This document shows positions 1-9,461 of a stretch of DNA of 64,000 nt, one piece after another. Source of the stretch: CAZHCA01 sp964530825. GTDB lineage: Bacteria > Bacteroidota > Bacteroidia > Chitinophagales > Saprospiraceae. The stretch covers positions 62,001 through 126,000 of the forward strand of contig CAZHCA010000004.1 in NCBI GenBank assembly GCA_964530825.1, given 5' to 3'. The translations under genes were made by a program, and so were the position numbers. The stretch's first letter is position 1. The number at the start of each line of letters is the position of its first letter. Under the pieces are notes generated by a model that was given only the letters and a program-made list of their open reading frames with translations, searched no databases and was not told where the DNA came from.

Positions 1-1786
1 CTAGCATAAAGGCCATGTCATTAGAATCGACGGAGTGCATTTTGCCATCATAGATACAAACGCGGACATCCTGGCAAGGCGATCCTGTGATGGGACCTTC
101 TTCCATTTTTTGTAAAATCCCTTTCTTAATTGCATTGCTGTATTTGGCGTCGATCGATCCGCCGACGATGCACCAATAGAAAGCGAGTTTGCCGCCCCAA
201 GGGAGTTCTTCGACCTCCCGGTTACGCACCGTCAGGCCTTGTGGATCGGGCATATCCTTGTGGTAGGGTTCTACCCGGAGGTGAACTTCGGCAAATTGGC
301 CGGCGCCGCCGGTTTGCTTCTTATGGCGGTACTGGCTGTCGGCTTGCCGGGTTATGGTTTCCCGGTAGGCAATACGCGGCTCCGCAAATTCCATACTTAC
401 GTTATTCAAGTCCTCGATGCGATGTTTGATCAGGTCGAGGTGGAGTTGGCCCTGCCCATGCAGCAGGGTTTGCTTCAAGGTGGCGGACTGCTCGACGAGC
501 AGGGTGGGGTCCTCTTCGGCAATGGCGTAGAGGGCCTTCATCAATTTCTCATTGTCGGCCTTGCTGGGCGGCACTACGGCTACGCGAATGCGCGGTTCTG
601 GGAATTTGATGGGCGCAACCTGCCGTTCGCTGCCCTTACTGTTGAGGGTTTGGTTGATGTGGGCATGTTTAAGCTTTACGGTCACTCCGATATCTCCGGC
701 ACAAAGCTTGTCGACCGGGGTGCGGTCTTTGCCATTGGTTAAAAAAATCTGACCGAATCGCTCCGGGTTGCGGTTTTGGGCGTTGATTAGTTCATCACCA
801 GCGCTCAGGCAACCAGCATAAACTTTGAAATAGGTAACCAGCCCTACCCTGGGTTCCGAAATGGTTTTGAAAATGAAAACGCTGGTAACCGGGTCATCCG
901 AGTTACTGGGCAGCGCACTACCATCGGTAAGTTTAACCGGTTGGCGCTCGGCGGGCGAAGGACAAATATCGTTGATGAAGCCCATGATCCGGCCGCTGCC
1001 CATATTTCTGGTGGCGGAGCAGCAAAATACCGGAAAGATTAGATGCTGTGCCATAGCCAGGCGTAAACCTTCGGCCAGCTCTTCCTCGGTAAGGGTGCCG
1101 GCCTCGAAAAAGCGCTCCATAAGGGTTTCGTCATTCTCGGCTGCTGCCTCTACCAGCGCATTGTGCATTGCCTGGGCCCGGGGCATTTCGGCATCGGGTA
1201 TTGGCTGCTTTTCCGGCTTGCCGCCATCTTCGGTGAAGACGTACATCACCATGCGCAGTGCGTCGATTATGCGGTGGAACCCAGGCCCTACTTCGGCTGG
1301 GTACTGAACGGGTAACACTTGCGGGCCAAAGCGCTCTTGGGCCTGAGCAAGGGTGCTTTCGAAGTCTGCTTTTTCGTGGTCGACTTGATTGACAACGAAC
1401 ATGGCCGGCGCTTCAAAATCTTCAATGTAATCCCAAATAATTTCGGTACCTACTTCCACTCCGTTGCGGGCATTAAGAATGACTATTCCGGTAGCGGCTA
1501 CGCGCAAAGCCGAGACTACTTCGCCGATAAAGTCGTCGAACCCGGGCGTGTCCATTATATTGATCTTGGAATTTTTCCACTGGACGTGCATGAGCGAACT
1601 GTAAATGGAATTCCCCCGCTCACGCTCCAGGTCGGTAAAGTCAGAAATGGTAGACCGGTCATCTACGCTCCCACGCCGGCCGATTTCTCCGGCTTCGAAT
1701 AACATGGTCTCTGCAAAAGTGGTTTTACCGGAGCCGGAATGGCCCAGGAGGGCGACATTCCGAATGTTTTTGGTCTCGAAAGTCAT
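1..1786 (-). CDS. Elongation factor G-like translational GTPase (EF-G-2 type), 3' end outside window
   Basis: About 595 residues are visible; the C-terminus runs off the left edge. The start is the ATG complementary to 1784-1786. The protein has a P-loop GHSGSGKT (residues 15-22), a G3 motif DTPGF and a domain II resembling EF-G. Two features separate it from canonical FusA: the P-loop starts GHSGSG rather than AHIDAG, and the G4 motif reads NQVD instead of NKxD. Both fit the EF-G-like paralogue group (EF-G-2 of Thermus, FusA2-like) rather than the housekeeping translocase. EF-G family proteins bind GTP and act on ribosomes; the specific role of this branch is poorly defined. It is transcribed leftward and divergently from the aminotransferase at 2050, with about 260 bp of AT-rich sequence between. 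I am confident of the family, less so of the function. Confidence 0.9.
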   Translation of the reverse strand, partial: MTFETKNIRNVALLGHSGSGKTTFAETMLFEAGEIGRRGSVDDRSTISDFTDLERERGNSIYSSLMHVQWKNSKINIMDTPGFDDFIGEVVSALRVAATGIVILNARNGVEVGTEIIWDYIEDFEAPAMFVVNQVDHEKADFESTLAQAQERFGPQVLPVQYPAEVGPGFHRIIDALRMVMYVFTEDGGKPEKQPIPDAEMPRAQAMHNALVEAAAENDETLMERFFEAGTLTEEELAEGLRLAMAQHLIFPVFCCSATRNMGSGRIMGFINDICPSPAERQPVKLTDGSALPSNSDDPVTSVFIFKTISEPRVGLVTYFKVYAGCLSAGDELINAQNRNPERFGQIFLTNGKDRTPVDKLCAGDIGVTVKLKHAHINQTLNSKGSERQVAPIKFPEPRIRVAVVPPSKADNEKLMKALYAIAEEDPTLLVEQSATLKQTLLHGQGQLHLDLIKHRIEDLNNVSMEFAEPRIAYRETITRQADSQYRHKKQTGGAGQFAEVHLRVEPYHKDMPDPQGLTVRNREVEELPWGGKLAFYWCIVGGSIDAKYSNAIKKGILQKMEEGPITGSPCQDVRVCIYDGKMHSVDSNDMAFML

Positions 1787-2049
1787 AGGTCCGTATTTTT
1801 TTGACGATGGTAAAAATGCACATCAGAACAGTCAAAATGAGGGTGACTCCTTCGGGTGGGTGATTGTCGGAATGCTTGTGCATCACAGTTTTTTAAATTA
1901 CGAAAACGATGGGTGAATTCAAAATGATATTTGTTCTCTTAGGATGGTGACTATCTATAATTTCCTAAAGGGGAATTTTTCATTCTGCATGAAATATTCT
2001 AATATATCGTATTACTTAACGGACGGCGCTTGCTGGAGACTACACCACC

Positions 2050-2904
2050 ATGGAAAAATACTTGATGCACAATGGCGAGCTACGCAATAGCTCCGAGCCT
2101 GTTTTGCAAGCCAATGACCTGGCGGTCCTTCGCGGTTATGGCATCTTTGATTACTTTCTTTTTCACCATCAGCGCCCCTTTTTCTTGGCCGATTACCTGA
2201 ACCGGTTTTTCCATTCGGCCGAGCGTTTCGGTCTCGACCTCAAATGGTCGCCGGCCGAGATAGAGGGCATGATTTTCCGGCTGCTGCAAAAGAATGATTC
2301 TCCGGAAGGGTCCATCCGCCTGGTACTCACGGGCGGCTACTCCAACGATGGCTTTACTCCGGCCGACCCCAATTTCTTGATTTTACAGGCCCACCGGCCT
2401 CAATATCCGCCAACCCATTACACTGAAGGGGTTCGCCTGATCAGTCAGGAATTTCGGCGCGAGCATCCCCAGGTCAAAAGCTTGAATTACCTGAACGGGG
2501 TGCTGCAACAGCAACGCATGCGCCGTGCCGGTGCCACCGATGTGTTATATCACGACGGAACTCACGTGTACGAAACGGTGCGTAGTAATTTATTCTTTGT
2601 CCTGCCGGGGCGCGAAATTGTGACCCCTGCTGAAGGTGTTTTACTAGGTGTCACCCGTAAGCAGGTATTGCGCCTGGCTGATGAGCACTACGCCACAACG
2701 GAGCGTCCAATCGGGCAAGCCGAAATTCTGGAAGCCGAAGAGTGTTTTCTGACGAGTTCCAATAAACGCATTATGCCGGTGGCGCAAATTGATGGCCGCC
2801 CAATAGGTGATGGACGGCCCGGTCCGGTAACCCGCCACCTGATGGAGGCTTTCGAACTCTATGCAACTCAATATTTGCAGGATGTAGCAAGAGTTGGTGC
2901 CTGA
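2050..2904 (+). CDS. Class IV aminotransferase (branched-chain / D-amino acid aminotransferase / ADC lyase family)
   Basis: A 284-residue PLP enzyme of fold type IV. The likely Schiff-base lysine is K143 in VKSLNYLN, followed by the family glutamate in YETVRSN (E175) and the phosphate-binding stretch GVLLGVTR near residues 197-204. Length is normal for BCAT, D-alanine aminotransferase or 4-amino-4-deoxychorismate lyase. The motif E(T/V)xxSN occurs across these subfamilies, so the substrate cannot be read from sequence alone. The gene stands alone between the divergent EF-G-like gene and the HD-PycTM gene 165 bp downstream, so context gives no pathway hint. Confidence 0.88.
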   Translation: MEKYLMHNGELRNSSEPVLQANDLAVLRGYGIFDYFLFHHQRPFFLADYLNRFFHSAERFGLDLKWSPAEIEGMIFRLLQKNDSPEGSIRLVLTGGYSNDGFTPADPNFLILQAHRPQYPPTHYTEGVRLISQEFRREHPQVKSLNYLNGVLQQQRMRRAGATDVLYHDGTHVYETVRSNLFFVLPGREIVTPAEGVLLGVTRKQVLRLADEHYATTERPIGQAEILEAEECFLTSSNKRIMPVAQIDGRPIGDGRPGPVTRHLMEAFELYATQYLQDVARVGA

Positions 2905-3069
2905 AACGGTTTGCCATCAACATTTCGTGGGTTGTTTACCTTCTTTATTTTAAAGGTGAGAAGCTATGCATAAAATTTGGTCACCTTCGCTTAGTCGTGA
3001 AAATTAACGAGCTTATGGATATCTTGAATGTAAAAACGCTTAAAGCGCGTAACTAATCCGTCTGAGACT

Positions 3070-4248
3070 ATGATTTACTCAACGCAAACAAGCGTTGTCG
3101 ATAAGGCCTTATCTTATGTGCGGCAACTGCTCAACAATAAATTAACCAACGATCACCGGCACCATAATTTGGCCCATACGCTTGCTGTTCGGAAAGCTTG
3201 CCTGGAACTTGCCCAGGCAGAAGGGTTGTCCGAGGAAGATCAGGAAGTGCTCGAACTAGCGGCCCTGTTTCACGATACAGGTATGACCGAAGTTTACGAG
3301 GGGCACGAGGCTATAAGCCACCGGATCGCTAATGAATTCCTTACCGCAGAAGGTTATCCCAAAGAAAAAATGGATAAAGTGCTGGCCTGCATCGCGGTAA
3401 CTTACTTGCCGAATCGGCCGGCTAATTTGTTGGAGGAGATCATCCGTGATGCCGACCTCATCCATCTGGGTAGTGATCGGTACCTGATGAATTTAGAAGG
3501 CCTGCGACACGAATGGAAAGTGCTTCTGGGACAGGATTATGACGATGCAGCCTGGTACAAGCTGAACTACGACTTCCTAAATAGCCAGACTTTTTTCACG
3601 GAGGCAGGGTCTACACTCTACGGCGATAAGCTGGCGGAAAACGTCAAGAAGGTTAAAAAGCTAGCCAAGGCTAAAAAAAAGGAAAAGAAAAAGAAAAAGG
3701 CGAGCAATGGAACCAGTATCCAGGGCAATAAGAGCGCCCAGATGATGTTCAAGACCAGCCTGCGCAACCATATCGACCTCAGTACGTTAGCCGACAATAA
3801 AGCAAATATCATGCTGTCGGTAAATGCTTTAATCATTACCATTATTGTGCCGTTGGCTGCCGGACCAGTACGGGACAGTCCTTACCTCATCTGGCCGGTT
3901 TTGGTACTCCTGTCTACTTGCCTCACTTCGATGATTTTTGCTACCCTGGCTACGCGTCCTATTGCCATGGTAGGCCACACTGAAACTGAGGCCATTGAAT
4001 CCGGAAGGTCAAATTTGTTTTTTTTCGGAAATTTCTACAAAATGGATTACTCGGAGTACAAGACTGGCATTCAGTCGGTCATCCAGAAAGATGAAAAACT
4101 CGATGATTCCATAACGCGCGATCTTTTCTTTCTCGGCAAATCGCTGGGTAAAAAATATGCGCAACTACGCACTTGTTACACCATCTTTATGATAGGTATA
4201 AGCGGTACGGTCATTACGTTCATCGTCACATATGCACTTAATAACTAG
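3070..4248 (+). CDS. HD-domain phosphohydrolase fused to a PycTM-like (DUF5706) membrane domain
   Basis: A 392-residue two-part protein. The N-terminal half is an HD domain: H36 in NLAH, H68-D69 in LFHDTG, and further acidic ligands in IRDADL (about 127-129), as in metal-dependent phosphohydrolases acting on nucleotides. A strongly basic linker (about 192-211, nearly all Lys) follows. The C-terminal half starts with LADNKANIML (240-249) and has hydrophobic helices near 248-264, 272-295 and 372-390; the DNKAN entry into the first helix is typical of PycTM, the membrane effector of Pycsar anti-phage systems. No pyrimidine cyclase is encoded beside it. It is convergent with the GAF gene, nine bases apart. 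The domain call is good; involvement in immunity is inference. Confidence 0.82.
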   Translation: MIYSTQTSVVDKALSYVRQLLNNKLTNDHRHHNLAHTLAVRKACLELAQAEGLSEEDQEVLELAALFHDTGMTEVYEGHEAISHRIANEFLTAEGYPKEKMDKVLACIAVTYLPNRPANLLEEIIRDADLIHLGSDRYLMNLEGLRHEWKVLLGQDYDDAAWYKLNYDFLNSQTFFTEAGSTLYGDKLAENVKKVKKLAKAKKKEKKKKKASNGTSIQGNKSAQMMFKTSLRNHIDLSTLADNKANIMLSVNALIITIIVPLAAGPVRDSPYLIWPVLVLLSTCLTSMIFATLATRPIAMVGHTETEAIESGRSNLFFFGNFYKMDYSEYKTGIQSVIQKDEKLDDSITRDLFFLGKSLGKKYAQLRTCYTIFMIGISGTVITFIVTYALNN

Positions 4249-4257
4249 TACTTCGCC

Positions 4258-6624
4258 TTACATTTTTACCGTGAATCGCAAAGCCCGCAATCCCTGGGCG
4301 CCTTGGAGTTTCTGTAGCTTTAAATCTTCTATCTCACCTTCTGTATAACCTGCTTGTTGTAGGTATTTCAAGTAGTCCAGGTATTCCTGGCGATCTTCTT
4401 CTTGCAAGTAAATAATAGCGACTTTTCCCGGTACGGTGACCCGCTCATTGGTACCTTCAATGACGGCTTTGTCAATGCGTTTTTTTAAAATCTCGTAGCG
4501 TACGTTATAGGCCCCATCTACGTCGAATTGTTTTTCGTCCATGCGGAAGCGAATAGACAATGGTGTGGTGTAGGCAAACACCAATTGGGTGGTGGTCAGC
4601 GGTTGGGGTAATTCGCCCTGCATGCGGTGTACGAGCCGCGTGATTTCTACCATATCGATCAGTTGCCAGAGGCGGAAATTTTTCAGGTGCATTTGCGAAA
4701 ACCGTTCCATCCGCAATAGGGACTGCCCAAAATACATGTCGTATTCTACGCCGTCCGTCTTGTATTTTTCGAAATAGTGTGGTAGAATCTGTTGAGTCTT
4801 TTTTTCTTGTTTGTCCAGGTATCCGGCAATGGCATTATTGAGTTGGGTGACGCTCTCCTCATATGCTTTCCGGGCTCGATAAACGGTCTGAAGTTGTGGA
4901 TCGAGGTAATCGAAGTACCGAGAGACCTGCCCGGCTAAATCAGAGTAGCGTTCGCGAAAATACCGCAGTACTGGATGAATTTCCTGGTGGAGCAGATTAA
5001 GAATGCGCGATTCGTCATTCGAATTGAATTCCGCCTCCAGTTCTTTAAGGTTGGTTTCTGTCTTCAGGATCAGTTGATCCAAAAGCGGAAATTCGACGTG
5101 CTCACGCAACCGATGCATCGTTTGCCGAACCTGCTTAAGATTATCGATCAAGTCGATCTGAATGGCCTGATTGCGCTGGTTAGAGGAATTTACGATATCC
5201 GCTTGACCATAGAGCGGGCAGACATTCTCGAAAACAATGGGCTCCATGGTGGCATTGGGTATGTTGCGTTCCCGCTTTTCCAGCAAGTTGTAGGCGGCCT
5301 CTACAAATCGCCACTCCACACTGGAGTGTACCGCAGTAAACTGTTCGCGAATGATCGCTTCGATCTGGTTATCAATCTCTTCCCTGCTCCGCTCAATGGC
5401 CAGGCTGAACAGCCCGATGATTTCCTTGAACTTAAGTTCGATAAAACTGTGCAGGTGGTAAGGCTTGGATGAACCAATTTCCAAAATACCAATAACCTGC
5501 TCTTTTTTGTTGAACAGCGGCGCTAGAATGATACTCCGGATCCCCATCTGCAGCAGGCCTTTTTCAATGGAAGTCTTGTTGGGTAGATTTTCCAGTTCCT
5601 CGATCAGTAAAACCTCGCGGTATTTACAAGCCTTTTCGTAAATGGATCCTGCGTTTTCGTTTGACAGGAGTAAACTTTGTGTTTCAGCCAGAAAGTCGAA
5701 ACGGATCTTGTAGCGGTGGGAAACCATCGTTTCCAGTGGGTAGTCGATAGCCGTGATCCCCAGGCGTAATTCCGGTACATTAAGGTAGCTGCGAATTAGG
5801 CATTCTAATTTTTTTACGCTGTCCTGGGAAATGACAGCGTCTTTGCGAAGCAGTCGGTATTTTAAACGAGAAAGCGCTTCTTCTTCTGTAATATCGACCA
5901 TTTGTCCGAGGATGAATCCCTGGAATTCGAAGTTCTCGGGTGGAATGTGTTCCAACCACAGATCGATATCGTAGATGTTGCTAAGCAGGTGGTTGATCTC
6001 TACCTGCGACAGTTTTTTTAAGGGCTTCAGCGGGATGATATCGACAAAAGAGAGGTCCAATTGGGTCTTGTAGTGACGCTCGATGGGCGAATCGGGAAAG
6101 CGCAGAGAAACCGCAAAGGGAGGGTCGACCTGGATGTTTTGGCCGTAGAACTTATTCAAAATCAGACTGCAGGCACCCACGATGGTCGCACAGTAGATAA
6201 TATTAGATGATCGGTTGAAGACGGGCTTTACATCTTTGCGTTGCGAAAGTTGTCGCAGAGGCGGCGTCTGGTAAACCGTCCAGGAATTGAATGGACTGGC
6301 AATTTTGGCCATACGCGTTTCGCGGAGTACTGGCGGAAGTATGGCGCTGATGAGTAAGTCAAAGGTCTCGGGGTATTTGTTGAGTATTTCTGGATCGGTG
6401 ATGGGCTCATAAAACTCGGGAGCTGCATCGAGCGCTTCGACCAGATGCCGGACGAGGGCAGTATGCGTGGGACCGTTTTTTTCGGCATATTTCAGGAGAT
6501 GGTCGATGAGTGGCCGAAAGCTCAACGTCGATTTAAAAGGCACGCGATCTAATCCTATGCGCTTAAATAAATCCAGTTCCCCACCCTCGATTTGCTGGGG
6601 CGCTGTCATCACTTCTTTATCCAT
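4258..6624 (-). CDS. Large GAF-domain protein
   Basis: A 788-residue cytoplasmic protein with no signal peptide or membrane segment. A GAF-like sensor fold is visible around residues 310-430, ending in the typical pattern of a hydrophobic core strand (VIGILEIGSS) followed by a helix (LFSLAIERSRE). The N-terminal 300 residues and the helical C-terminal half match no catalytic domain I recognise; there is no histidine kinase, GGDEF or cyclase motif. Proteins of this size and layout are common in Bacteroidota and are annotated only as GAF proteins. It is transcribed leftward, ending nine bases from the HD-PycTM gene. It could sense a small molecule such as a cyclic nucleotide, but nothing in the sequence identifies the ligand. 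Confidence 0.75.
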   Translation of the reverse strand: MDKEVMTAPQQIEGGELDLFKRIGLDRVPFKSTLSFRPLIDHLLKYAEKNGPTHTALVRHLVEALDAAPEFYEPITDPEILNKYPETFDLLISAILPPVLRETRMAKIASPFNSWTVYQTPPLRQLSQRKDVKPVFNRSSNIIYCATIVGACSLILNKFYGQNIQVDPPFAVSLRFPDSPIERHYKTQLDLSFVDIIPLKPLKKLSQVEINHLLSNIYDIDLWLEHIPPENFEFQGFILGQMVDITEEEALSRLKYRLLRKDAVISQDSVKKLECLIRSYLNVPELRLGITAIDYPLETMVSHRYKIRFDFLAETQSLLLSNENAGSIYEKACKYREVLLIEELENLPNKTSIEKGLLQMGIRSIILAPLFNKKEQVIGILEIGSSKPYHLHSFIELKFKEIIGLFSLAIERSREEIDNQIEAIIREQFTAVHSSVEWRFVEAAYNLLEKRERNIPNATMEPIVFENVCPLYGQADIVNSSNQRNQAIQIDLIDNLKQVRQTMHRLREHVEFPLLDQLILKTETNLKELEAEFNSNDESRILNLLHQEIHPVLRYFRERYSDLAGQVSRYFDYLDPQLQTVYRARKAYEESVTQLNNAIAGYLDKQEKKTQQILPHYFEKYKTDGVEYDMYFGQSLLRMERFSQMHLKNFRLWQLIDMVEITRLVHRMQGELPQPLTTTQLVFAYTTPLSIRFRMDEKQFDVDGAYNVRYEILKKRIDKAVIEGTNERVTVPGKVAIIYLQEEDRQEYLDYLKYLQQAGYTEGEIEDLKLQKLQGAQGLRALRFTVKM

Positions 6625-6787
6625 AGTCGTATATTAAATGTCGTCAAATAACAAGCAAAAGCACCGTAAAGATGACTTAACGTCGACTTTCCGGCCCGCA
6701 ACAACCAGAATGGCACGCGAAAACCCATTTTTACCGCCTATTCCATTAAGATAGGTAATTCGTTGTTTATGTGCAGGACTGCAATAC

Positions 6788-7798
6788 TCAAGGTAGGATA
6801 TGCCACCCCCGGTCCTTACTTTCCAGGTACTGCTGGGCAGTTGACCGAATGGTGGCTGCAATCGGGGTGTACTCGAAGTCCAGTTCTTTGAGGGATTTGG
6901 TGTTGTCATAAAAAAAGGTACGAGCCGATTGCCTTGCAGTTTCTTTGGTCACTATACCCATCCGACCATCGAAGGAAAGGCGCCAGGCTAATTCCCGTAG
7001 GATGGGCGTGATCTTGCGTTTTGGAGGTCTTACTCCTAAAGCACTGGCAATAGCGGTGAAGAAATCGCCATAGGTCCAATTATCGGCATTGGCAATAAAG
7101 CGTTCGCCCTCGTGATCAGAAGCCATTAGGTCTACGATCATGCGGGCAACATCCCGCACATCCACCAGCCCGGTGACACCTGCCGGATAGTAGTTAAACC
7201 CTTTTTCCAGGAGGGGAAAGAAACGAGCAGTACCCCGGTCCCAGCAACCACTGCCGATCACGATTGAAGGATTAATAATAATGGTCGAAAGGCCTTCCGC
7301 GGCGCCACGCCACACTTCTTGTTCGGCTCGGAATTTAGTGATGCCGTAACGGGTGTTGAGGGGGGTGTGCTTCCACTTCGACTCCTCTGAGATGGTTTCG
7401 CGTTCTTTGGACCGTCCGATGGCTGCTACCGAGCTGATGTGGCCAATTTTTTCGATACCGGCCTCCAAGGCCAAGTCGATGAGTTGAGCGGTACCGTCGA
7501 TATTAATGCGCTCCATTTCGGTGGCCGTTTCTTTGCGAAAGCTAACTACTGCAGCGGCATGAATGACCCATTGCACCCCTTTCAAAGCGTCGCGTATGAC
7601 AAAGGGGTCGAGCAGGTCGCCTTCGATCCAAGTAACTTGTTTACGCAAGGGCTCAACCAATTGAAAACTACTCTCGGGGCGGTGTAGTGCGCGGACTTGG
7701 GTATAGCCCTGCGCAAAGAGGGTACGCAAGACGTAGGCTCCAATAAATCCAGTGGCGCCAGTCAGCAAAATGTTTTTTTCCCTCGGATCCTGGTGCAT
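6788..7798 (-). CDS. NAD-dependent epimerase/dehydratase family protein (extended SDR)
   Basis: A 336-residue extended short-chain dehydrogenase/reductase. The Rossmann nucleotide-binding motif TGATGFIG lies at residues 13-20, and the catalytic pair is in YGITK. The layout resembles dihydroflavonol-4-reductase-like and nucleoside-sugar epimerase-like proteins of Bacteroidota; the substrate is not deducible. It lies immediately downstream of anmK on the same strand (9 bp gap), so the two are probably co-transcribed with the cytochrome c gene upstream. Confidence 0.88.
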   Translation of the reverse strand: MHQDPREKNILLTGATGFIGAYVLRTLFAQGYTQVRALHRPESSFQLVEPLRKQVTWIEGDLLDPFVIRDALKGVQWVIHAAAVVSFRKETATEMERINIDGTAQLIDLALEAGIEKIGHISSVAAIGRSKERETISEESKWKHTPLNTRYGITKFRAEQEVWRGAAEGLSTIIINPSIVIGSGCWDRGTARFFPLLEKGFNYYPAGVTGLVDVRDVARMIVDLMASDHEGERFIANADNWTYGDFFTAIASALGVRPPKRKITPILRELAWRLSFDGRMGIVTKETARQSARTFFYDNTKSLKELDFEYTPIAATIRSTAQQYLESKDRGWHILP

Positions 7799-7807
7799 GT
7801 TTATGAA

Positions 7808-8914
7808 TTAGGGCAAATGAATAACACCTCCACGGACCGGATGCCGAGCGCCGGTGGCAGAAGCTACACAATTCGGATGGCCGGCGTAGCGGAGTACACC
7901 CAGCAGCGCCATGAGTAAGGCCTCCTTGTAATTAATAATTTCCGTTGAGGGTACACTAATTGCCAAGGAACGAATTTTTTGACACTCTGCCTTGATGACT
8001 TCCATTAACAGCGTATTGTGTGCGCCACCTCCCGTAACTAACAATCGCGGTGTAGTGGAGCTTGTCACTCGGCTGGAATGAAGGCTGCGGGCAACCTGGA
8101 GAGCAATGTGCTGAACGGCTGTACGTAATCTATCAGATAGCAGACCGTCAAAATGGGTAAACAAACGGACTAACTGGTCCTGTACGGTTTGATTGTCGAG
8201 TGATTTGGGGAAGGGAAGGTCCAGGTACGGCCAGGAGTTGGCCTGCCGCAGTAGCTCAGGCAATATCTTCCCGGTGCGGGCAAGTGTACCTTCGGCATCA
8301 AAGGCCAGGTTAGCTTCAGCAGCCAGGGCATTGAGCACCTGGTTGACACCTGTTATGTCGCCGGCTAGATAGCGGTTATCGCTGTTGATGGAGAGGTTGG
8401 CAATACCGCCCAAATTGAGGCAGTAGGTATAGTCCGGAAAGAGCAGGTGGTCGGCCAGTGGGGCCAGGGGAGCACCCTGACCGCCCGCTGCCATGTCGCG
8501 CCGTCGAAAATCGTTGATGACTGGGAATCCGGTCGCCTCTGCGATGTGGGCACCACTGCCGATCTGTAAAGAGTACTCCTGGTCAGGAGCATGTAAAACA
8601 GTGTGGCCATGGAAGGCGATAAAGTCCGGCTGCAAATGGTATTGATTACAAAAATCCCGGGCTTGACGGCCGACCATTTTCCCCAGCGCTACATCCAGTG
8701 CCATGATCTCCGGTAAGCTTTGATGCCCGCCTTTTTGGAGTGCCCCTTTCAATGGAGCGGGGAAGGGAAGGGTGGTCGCCCGGTCAATAGACCACGCATT
8801 AACTGTAGGCGAACCATCGGCTAGCAAGTCAATCTCCAGTCGGCAGTAAGCTAAATCCAACCCGTCGAGCGAGCTGCCCGACATGACGCCCAATACTTGG
8901 TAGGTTGTCATCAT
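7808..8914 (-). CDS. anmK: Anhydro-N-acetylmuramic acid kinase
   Basis: A 368-residue member of the AnmK family, which phosphorylates and opens 1,6-anhydro-N-acetylmuramic acid to MurNAc-6-phosphate in cell-wall recycling. The N-terminal phosphate-binding motif VMSGSSLDGLD is present near residues 10-20, along with AFHGHTV, the glycine-rich NLGGIANLS and LLVTGGGAHN of the ATPase fold. Length is normal for the family. The second codon is also ATG, so the start may be one residue later. It sits in a tight leftward group with the upstream cytochrome c gene (9 bp) and the downstream SDR gene (9 bp). Confidence 0.95.
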   Translation of the reverse strand: MMTTYQVLGVMSGSSLDGLDLAYCRLEIDLLADGSPTVNAWSIDRATTLPFPAPLKGALQKGGHQSLPEIMALDVALGKMVGRQARDFCNQYHLQPDFIAFHGHTVLHAPDQEYSLQIGSGAHIAEATGFPVINDFRRRDMAAGGQGAPLAPLADHLLFPDYTYCLNLGGIANLSINSDNRYLAGDITGVNQVLNALAAEANLAFDAEGTLARTGKILPELLRQANSWPYLDLPFPKSLDNQTVQDQLVRLFTHFDGLLSDRLRTAVQHIALQVARSLHSSRVTSSTTPRLLVTGGGAHNTLLMEVIKAECQKIRSLAISVPSTEIINYKEALLMALLGVLRYAGHPNCVASATGARHPVRGGVIHLP

Positions 8915-8923
8915 AAAAAAGGA

Positions 8924-9256
8924 TTATTCTTCCAACTCAAAGGTATACGCTGCGACCGCTTTGATTTTTTCTTTACTCAGCAGGCTTTTAAAGCCAGTCA
9001 TGGCGTTGCGACCGTTGGTCACCACCTGAATGCGTTCCTCCAGGCTGAGCTCCGACTCCTGAAGGTTGTAAGCCCCGCTGGCGCCCATGTCGCCGTATAG
9101 TCCGTGGCAGGTTACGCAATAGGTTTTGTAGATTTTTTCACCGTTGATTTCCTCGGCCGAGTCGGTAGTGGAAGTGCTGCCGGATGTCGATTGGTGATTG
9201 CCGCCACAGGCGAATATCGTAGCGATAATCAGCAGGAATATCAGGAATTGCTTCAT
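8924..9256 (-). CDS. Small lipoprotein c-type cytochrome
   Basis: 110 residues from the chosen ATG at 9256; the longer reading frame up to 9328 would put non-signal residues before an obvious lipoprotein signal. The signal is MKQFLIFLLIIATIFAC with the lipid-attachment Cys at 17. One haem c motif, CVTCH, lies at 47-51, and a Met in NAMTGF (about 86) is a likely axial ligand. This is the small class I cytochrome c fold, expected in the periplasm anchored to a membrane, with a role in electron transfer. It is followed at 9 bp by anmK, an unrelated function. A purine-rich GAGG lies just upstream of the start. Confidence 0.88.
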   Translation of the reverse strand: MKQFLIFLLIIATIFACGGNHQSTSGSTSTTDSAEEINGEKIYKTYCVTCHGLYGDMGASGAYNLQESELSLEERIQVVTNGRNAMTGFKSLLSKEKIKAVAAYTFELEE

Positions 9257-9461
9257 TATTTGACCTCGCATCTGTTTGTTTGAAAATGGAAAAATAAAAC
9301 ATTTTTCAGCGATTGGGGTTGGAAACACTCCGTCGGTTGGGCGTAAAACTCATCGGGCATTTTGGGCGGTTCATAGAAAAAAGGGAACCCTGGGTCGGAC
9401 CTATTGTTCATTTGGTAAATGTTTGCGTAATTTCCCTTACTAGATACCAAAAAATACATCC

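Noticed and set aside
130..1916. Plus-strand open frames across the first 1.9 kb
   Set aside because: They are shadows of the minus-strand EF-G-like gene, whose translation is a full family match.
3070..6624. A complete Pycsar anti-phage operon
   Set aside because: The HD-PycTM gene is convergent with the GAF gene, and neither neighbour has cyclase motifs.
8897..9100. Plus-strand open frame overlapping the cytochrome c gene
   Set aside because: Antisense shadow of the clear CVTCH lipoprotein cytochrome.
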